64,000 nucleotides of DNA from NCBI RefSeq assembly GCF_046630445.1, contig NC_092334.1, positions 106,512,501 through 106,576,500 of the forward strand. The letters are read 5' to 3'. The position numbers and the translations under genes were made by a program. The DNA is from Rutidosis leptorrhynchoides. Lineage: Eukaryota > Streptophyta > Magnoliopsida > Asterales > Asteraceae. This document shows, piece after piece, positions 57,575 to 64,000 of this stretch. The first letter of the stretch is position 1. Each line of letters starts with the position of its first letter. The notes beneath the pieces are model-generated. The model searched no databases. It was not told where the DNA came from and was given only the letters and a program-made list of their open reading frames with translations.

Positions 57575-59616
57575 CATAACGTTGATTATTTAAATCGTTT
57601 GCATTCCAAAGATGTTGTTTGTATGTCGAGCACCCAATCATCAAGGCTTTACTGAATGGTACCTCTGAATCATAGTGTTAGAACCTACACTATACACGAT
57701 AAAATTACATTTGTCCGAATGAGGGTTCGTCAAACCCGTATGGCCACACAATATAATTTCGCGCTTACACCCTGCAAGTGTAACTAATGATAATTGAATT
57801 GATGTTTTTTCTTCTAACTCATTGTGGAATGTTTGTTTTCGTACTTGTGTTCAAAGAATAAAAGTATGATACGTATATGTTTCTCATCCCATGATTTAAA
57901 AGTATAAAAGTTGTTGAAAAGATGGGACTATGATCTCACCGTAGTTGCATGCCAAAGTACTTGTAATTAAACGTTGTGCAATGAAAATTGCTTAGCCTTG
58001 ACCTAAACAAATAAGTCGTATCAATTACGGGTTATGACACAAGGTCGGTTAAAATGTGCTCAATTAGTCCTATGGCTCGTTACGACTCGATTAATATAGC
58101 ATGTGAATCAAGTTGTCAAGTTTCATGCAAGATATAAATGTAAAAGCACGTTAAAACGATTGCATAAGTGTTTGGTCAAGTTTGACTAAAAGTCAAACTT
58201 GGTCAAATTCAAAATCAATGGGGTCGGGTCGGGCATCCGACAATTTTTCTAAGTTATATAATCATATATGAGCATGTTGGCCAAGTTTCATGTTAATCGG
58301 AGGTGCGTAGCATAGTTAGAATTAAACGGTAAACGACCAAGCAAAGCAGAAATATGCAGTTCATTTTGACAGTGTCCAAAATGGCTGGACGGCATCCAAC
58401 AATGAAGGACTGGACGGCGTCCAAAGGGTGGGACGGCGTCCAAAACACCTGGGTTGCTGAAATGCTGAAATTTCACAAGTCTCGAACCAAAACTCATACA
58501 AACACAAATTTTGAACCGCAAACACTTAAAATGCATATCATACATCGTTGAAAAGGTATTTTAACGAGGAATAAAACTAAGTACATTTCATCAAACAAGT
58601 TCATCATTTAAAACAACACAATCCTCGTCGAATGATCGTTAAAAGTTCATTATCAAAGTTTCAAGTTCGTAAAACGCATTTCATGATTCGGGAACCTACT
58701 ACACACATATAATATGCCGTTTCGTAGGTAATTACGCATAAAATAGAACTAAACACTTACCGACAACATTTCAAAGCATTTGATGCATCAAAAGTTCGTT
58801 TTAAAATCTATCAAACCCTAACCAAGAATCACAAAATCAAATATCATGTTAATGTGGGATTTTCATGTCATCCAACATACCAAAACGAAGCTAATGATGC
58901 TAGTAACACTTTTAACACATAAGGTTTAACATTTAACAACATTAAATCACCCAAAACTCAAGATTAAACAAACTATTTTTCAAGTTCATGCTAGTTTATG
59001 CAAAATAACAAGAACGAGCAAATAAATCACATATTCATGCTAGACTCGAGCCATAGACACTAACTAACACACTTTTAAGTTTAAAGGTCTAATTTATGAA
59101 AATTAGAGATTTTGAAAAACTTACCCCAAGCTATGAAGTTGGTACCAAATTGAAGAGGATGATGCAAGGATCACAAATATGTAGTTTGTTTTGATGTTTG
59201 ATTGCTAGATTAGATTTAGATGATGAATTAGTGAATTGGGTGTTTGAGAGTAAAAATGGAAGTAGTAGAGAAAGAGGAGGTGATGAATGAATGAGTGGTG
59301 GTGGTGGTGGGTTGACTAGTTGACCTAGTCAACTAGTTTGCCCACTTGGCAACTTTAGTCCCTCGAGTTTGAAAGCGGGTGCGTGAACTAACCGAACGAA
59401 TTATTTTAAACACGCGAGAGTAAACGGAAGATGTTATAATCCAATGACGGGAATATTAAGAACGTTAGTTAACGAAAGGTACGAATTTAGATAACAAAAG
59501 ATATTATCTAAAAAAAAGACGGGCGTTAAAATGAATTAACGGAAAAAGTTGGGTTGTTACATTACCCACACCTTAAAAGAAATTTCATCCCGAAATTTAG
59601 TCGGAAGTAGTAGTCG

Positions 59617-60048
59617 TTGTTTCTTCCTCGAAATCTTGCGTTGCCAATTCTACGAATGAGTGAAGGTACTTTCGTGGGCATTCCAATGAACTTTGACGAT
59701 CGGGATTTTACTTTGTTTTTAAAGTTTGGTTTCACGATTCATAATTTCAACCGGTTCTCCTATGAAGTAGAGTTTGTTGTCGATAGTAAGCTCGTCGAAA
59801 GGAATAACAAGTTCTCGTTGTTCGGCAAGACACTTCTTTAAGTTTGATATATGGAATGTAGGATGAACGGGATTTCGATTGAGTTGGGAGTTCAAAACGG
59901 TAAGCAACGGGTCCAATACGCTCCAAGATTTCAAAAGGATCAAAATATCGTGGATTTAGCGTTCTACGTTTTCCGAAACGGATTACACCTTTCCGAGGTG
60001 TGACTTTTAATATTATGCGGTCACCCACTAGGAATTCGAGAGGCTTAC
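59617..60048 (-). pseudogene. Integrase C-terminal/chromodomain remnant of element E
   Basis: Minus-strand pieces in shifting frames: PLEFLVGDRIILKVTPRKGV, FGKRRTLNPRYFDPFEI, IGPVAYRFELP, HPTFHISNLKKCLAEQ and IDNKLYFIGEPVEIMNRE. These match the integrase C-terminal region of chromoviruses, with frameshifts. Cut at 60048 by solo LTR F. Confidence 0.8.
60044..60048. repeat. Target site duplication of solo LTR F, left
   Basis: CTTAC, matched exactly by 62982-62986. Confidence 0.9.
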
Positions 60049-61751
60049 TGTGATGACCCGTCCAAATCCATTTGGACGAATACATCATTTATCGATTTCA
60101 CAGTGAGGTACTAACCTCTACATGATATGTTTTGTAAACATTGCATTCTTTTAAAAAGGCACACCATAAATGAATATCAAATTCCAAGATTTTTGACGTC
60201 TGATGATTTCTACATATAGACAATCACCGTAAATAATAGTTTACAATACTACATCCATTGACAATGCAGTCAAAATAAAATACATGGTGATGAATTTGTG
60301 AATGCAATGTTTTCTCGAATAAAGCATGTATGACTCCATGCACATAGCTTGTATAACATATAAGCAAACAGCGGAAGACTTCTAGGAACCTGAGAATAAA
60401 CATGCTTAAAAGTGTCAACACAAAGGTTGGTGAATTCATAGTTTTAATGTTGCGCATAATCTGTATGTAAGGTGGATCACAAGATTTCAGTTGTTTCATC
60501 CAGAAACGTTTATCAAAAAATTCTACAAAATTTAGCACCCTGGTAACTAAACTTTAACGTATATATAATAAGTACCCCTGTTTTAACATACATGCAACCA
60601 ACATGTACAATACACGCAATCCAACGTGTACTAAACTCAAATAGCATACGTCTGTTTTATAGTTCAGGCTAGGGTTTCTATACCTGGAACAGACGGGGAT
60701 GTCAAGCCCTAGGGATCCATATACAACTACTCGCGCCCACCAGTTCTTATAACTGACAGTTACTAGTTACCAAAGCTAAGAGATTTTCGGTTCATACTCA
60801 GTGTAGAATTTAGTATGTACTTGTATCAATTGCGTTTAAAATAAAGTGCATGTATTCTCAGCCCAAAAATATAGATTGCAAAAGCAATTAAAAAGGGATC
60901 TATAAACTCACCTTAGCAGCACATAAGGTCATTTACCGAAATGTGACCGAAACTCGGAATGCAAAATAATCGTAGATCTCAACCTAGAGAATATATGTTG
61001 GTCAATACATGTCTAACAAGCTAGGTCAGGTCATAGTGTATCACAATCCTAATGCTCGAGACCGACATGCAAAAGTTAACAAAAGTCATCTCAAAAAGTC
61101 AATTTTGACAATTGTTTAACAAAACGAGACATGTCTTATATAAGAATTTATTTACTCGACTAGTAGTATCCAAAAATCCAATTTATTAATCTTATAAACA
61201 AGTTGGTTAAATATTAATTTCAGATTCAAAAGCAATTTCAATTAACGTTAATCATAATTCAGTTGACCATAACTTTTAATTCATTCATCGAAATCACGCG
61301 ATTCCTAAATGAAAAGTTATTAATTTTTCGCCAGCTTTCCAATAACATGCATATCAGATACCTTATATCAGTAGTGTATGTATTAAATTCGTGATTCATC
61401 ATAAAACTATCTAATGACGAAAATTAGCATACAAGCATGCATAAACATATATACTCGAGCACTAGACATTGATACACTATTAATATATAAAAGGTAAGAT
61501 ATGAATGCTCATGTATCAATATTGTGATTCAATATTGCAGGAAAGTACGTAGACGCAACGGAAATAATAAATGCTAAGTTGGCCTCACGAACAATACCCA
61601 CGAACATTACCCACAACCTCCATAGCTATAACCCATAAATTCCTTAGCTTTAACTCGTTTGAAAACTTATTTTGAAATCACTTGAACATAACCCCGTCGT
61701 AGTATTTTATGTTTAATACCAATAATATTACTAATACTAATAATAATAATA

Positions 61752-61849
<98 letters not shown>

Positions 61850-62981
61850 GGAGTACTAGATAGATAGATATAGATATATGTATGTATGTTTTATTTTCTT
61901 CTCGTTTCAGTGATTCTAAAATTTGAGGTATATATAGAATAAATATAATAATATAATAATATTGAAATAGAATATAATAATATAATATTATAATAAAGTA
62001 ATAATATAATAATATAATAATATGAAAATAAAAACGTGTGAATTAGAATTCAATAATATCTGCCGACAGTTTTCGCGGACCGGTATTTCGTACTCTGTTG
62101 CTAATAATTGACGGGTAAAAGTATGAGTAAAAATTCCACTTTTTATATTTGAATATATGTATATCTGTTTTGGTCTTAAGCTTTATAAAGTTGGTTGTAA
62201 AAAGGTCCGTTTATAAAGTTTGTACGCGTAATATGTGTTTTCCTAGTTTTTGACTGGACAAAGATATATAATATAATATTAATTTAAATATAATAATATA
62301 ATAATATTTGAATAAAATATAATAATATAATAATAATTTTGAATCTAATATAATCGTAAATTTTTAAAAAGTCGTATTTCTTAAATACTTTAGGGATATA
62401 TTATGTAACTTATAATTAATAATTTCAATCATGTCGCTTTCATGTGAATAGTAAATGAATTAATTTCGTTTCATTTACTATTCAATGAATAGTAAATGAA
62501 TTAATTTAAATTCAACTATTTAAGCTACACGTTGTTGTATGTTGTGCTTTACAAATTGTATATTTTTAATTTAACTTCGTTTCTTAGAAAAAAAAATACA
62601 AAAATTATATCATAAAAATAAAACGACTTAATACGTAAAAATTTTAATTTGAAATAGCATCGTTTAATAGTAAATTTTTATCATTTCATATATAAATATT
62701 ATAAAATTTAGTTTTCTAGAACTAATTATATTCAAAATCATTTTATTAAGAGGTTATAGTAATAGAGATTATTATATCATAAAACGTCTTCGTTTAAGAA
62801 TGTAAAATCATATATAAATCATGATGGGTTCGAGTTTTAAATTACAGTATGTTCGTGAATCGCAGGGTAAAGTCTAAAGGTTAATTAAATGTATGAAAAC
62901 ATTTTAGTGCAACATATCAATTTGCTTATCTTGCTGGAGTTATCAGAGTTTAAATTTGACCGAAATTTTTGGGTCATGACA
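60049..62981 (-). mobile_element. Solo LTR F, related to the LTR of element A
   Basis: 2933 bp with perfect CTTAC duplications. On the minus strand it starts TGTCATGACCC and continues with sequence like the A LTR start (TTTTGACTAATTTTAAA type, then GATAAGC). It ends like the A LTR (AGAGGTTAGTACCTCAC, then GACGGGTCATCACA). The conserved block is at 60389-60407 on the minus strand. No internal region, so it is a solo LTR produced by LTR-LTR recombination. Confidence 0.88.
61753..61848. repeat. (AT)n microsatellite in solo LTR F
   Basis: About 96 bp of pure AT, followed by short GATA repeats. Confidence 0.97.
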
Positions 62982-62986
62982 CTTAC
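62982..62986. repeat. Target site duplication of solo LTR F, right
   Basis: CTTAC, matching 60044-60048. Confidence 0.9.
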
Positions 62987-64000
62987 GTCTAACTTCTGCG
63001 ATTACGGGCCGTCTTGGGTCTTTCTTGGATTTGAACGATCTTAACGATTATTTGATGAATGAGTTCGGGTCCGGTGGCTTGCTTGTCACCTACTTCGGTC
63101 CAACGAATAGGAGAACGACATTTGCGGCTATATAAAGTTTCGAAAAGGTGCGACGTTAATACTCGAATGATAACTATCGTTGTAAGAGGAAATCAATTAA
63201 AGGCAACAATAAAAGTTCGTGATATGTTTTCCAAGGTTTGAATCGTATGTTTGCTTGGTCCATCGGTGTGTGGATGATACGCGGTACTCATGTTTAAACG
63301 TGTTCGCAAGGCTTCTTGTAAGGCACTCTGAAATCTAGAAGTGAAACGAGCATCTCGATTTGAAACAAATGACAAAGGCACACCGTGTCGAGATAGAATT
63401 CCTATAATGTATAGTTGTACAGGTTTTTCCCATCTTGTCGGTTTCTGAAGAACGTTTGTTGGGACAATTTTCTTATCGGTTTCTGAAAATGTTTGTTAGG
63501 ACTATTCACCCTCGTGGCGAATACTAGTGTAACGTGAAGAGTCTCCTCTCCATTGAGAATTTAGATAAAAGTTTTCCTTACAAGGAAGTACGAGTGTAAT
63601 GCGAGAGAAGTTTCCGCCTCGATGTGAGCATATCAAGCGTTTCGTAGTTCGTCAATAAAAGTGTGCGAAGACGAGATAGTATACACGTGTAACATATGTT
63701 TTGAAGTTGAAAGAATTGGTCATTCGTTCAAAAGCATAACTAGGATTTGGTAATATCAAGATGTGTCCCTGGTATAGTTGTTATCAATATTCTCGAAGTT
63801 TTCGAATGGCAACAAGGAAAAATAAAGTCATGTACATGGCACATGATGGTGATTAGGTTGATCGAGTCCAATCACCATCACGAGTCATTAGAACTTTGGT
63901 ATGACTTACCATAATATAACTACGTTGATCAAGTGTCGTTATATTATGCTAACTCATACCTCCATTCCCACATCACTCCATAGAATCAAGTTCGTGTAAT
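62987..64000 (-). pseudogene. Integrase core remnant of element E, running off the edge
   Basis: The minus strand at 63381-63193 encodes MPLSFVSNRDARFTSRFQSA and a TAYHPHTDGPSKHTIQTLE-like segment. In it the integrase catalytic Glu of the usual GQSE/GQTE motif is replaced (GPSK), so it is inactive. A RSPIRWTEVGD-like segment is traceable at about 63130-63060. From about 63400 rightward the reading is badly broken and only weakly pol-like. Confidence 0.7.

Larger units (their letters stand above)
54066..59561 (-). repeat. 3' LTR of element E, split by solo LTR D
   Basis: About 2.4 kb when D is removed. It contains repeated GC-rich quasi-palindromes GGACGGCGTCC at about 58390-58445. The left boundary rests on the TGTAACGACCC motif and the fit with the right terminus. 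Confidence 0.6.
54066..64000 (-). mobile_element. Element E: decayed Ty3/gypsy retrotransposon interrupted by solo LTRs D and F
   Basis: Minus orientation. The 3' LTR occupies 54066-54479 plus 57579-59561: its plus-strand left end is TGTAACGACCCGAC and its right end GGGTTGTTACA. A PPT-like region (plus strand TTACCCACACC then AAATTTCATCCCGAAATTTAG) is at 59562-59601. Degraded integrase/pol follows at 59617-60048 and 62987 onward. The 5' part lies beyond the right edge. Confidence 0.75.

Noticed and set aside
57579-59561. Separate host gene between D and the E integrase
   Set aside because: No splice-consistent coding region; the sequence reads as the rest of a Ty3/gypsy LTR ending GGGTTGTTACA next to a PPT.

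Overview
This is plant nuclear DNA: AT-rich, with spliced host genes and many nested LTR retrotransposons that use the plant initiator-tRNA-Met type primer site. The repeat families look like those of an Asteraceae (daisy family) genome. That family-level call is inference from repeat style, not proof. About 50 of the 64 kb is transposon-derived; only two confident single-copy-looking host genes are present.

Layout. (1) 1-3978: part of a degraded minus-strand Ty3/gypsy element G (gag-pol remnants, primer binding site at 2198-2209, LTR from 2212). (2) 3979-27160: element A, a large non-autonomous LTR element (LTRs about 3.6 kb, no pol) inserted in the G LTR, with perfect target duplication TCAAG. 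(3) 14180-26645: element B, a minus-strand chromovirus-type Ty3/gypsy element inserted in the 3' LTR of A, with perfect duplication TACGT. (4) 27166-40102: a gene-bearing island. It holds a Helitron-like end, a Stowaway-type MITE, a probable PIF/Harbinger derivative, a ZIP metal transporter gene (31967-33362, +, three exons), and tail-to-tail with it an ALIS/CDC50 P4-ATPase subunit gene (34110-37381, -, eight exons) whose introns hold a TRIM-like solo LTR and MITEs. A MULE-type MITE with a 9-bp duplication, a second Helitron-like end, a tRNA-derived SINE and a LINE fragment follow. (5) 40103-53197: element C, a second, younger plus-strand copy of the B family, inserted in the LINE fragment with perfect duplication GATAG. 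(6) 54066-64000: a decayed minus-strand Ty3/gypsy element E, interrupted by two solo LTRs, D (54480-57574) and F (60049-62981, perfect duplication CTTAC).

Most unusual content. Elements B and C carry, between the primer binding site and gag and in sense orientation, two extra open reading frames. One encodes a 204-residue acidic protein; the other a 227-residue protein with an F-box and a SEL1-like region. Both frames are open in both copies although gag-pol is broken in both. A second copy of the polypurine-tract motif lies just before gag, so the extra genes sit in a module bounded by the primer site and an internal PPT-like sequence. Element A shares the leader and PPT region of B/C but has a different first ORF and no pol, which fits a non-autonomous partner of the same lineage. 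The F-box ORF suggests that the element may recruit host SCF ubiquitin ligase. This is a hypothesis.
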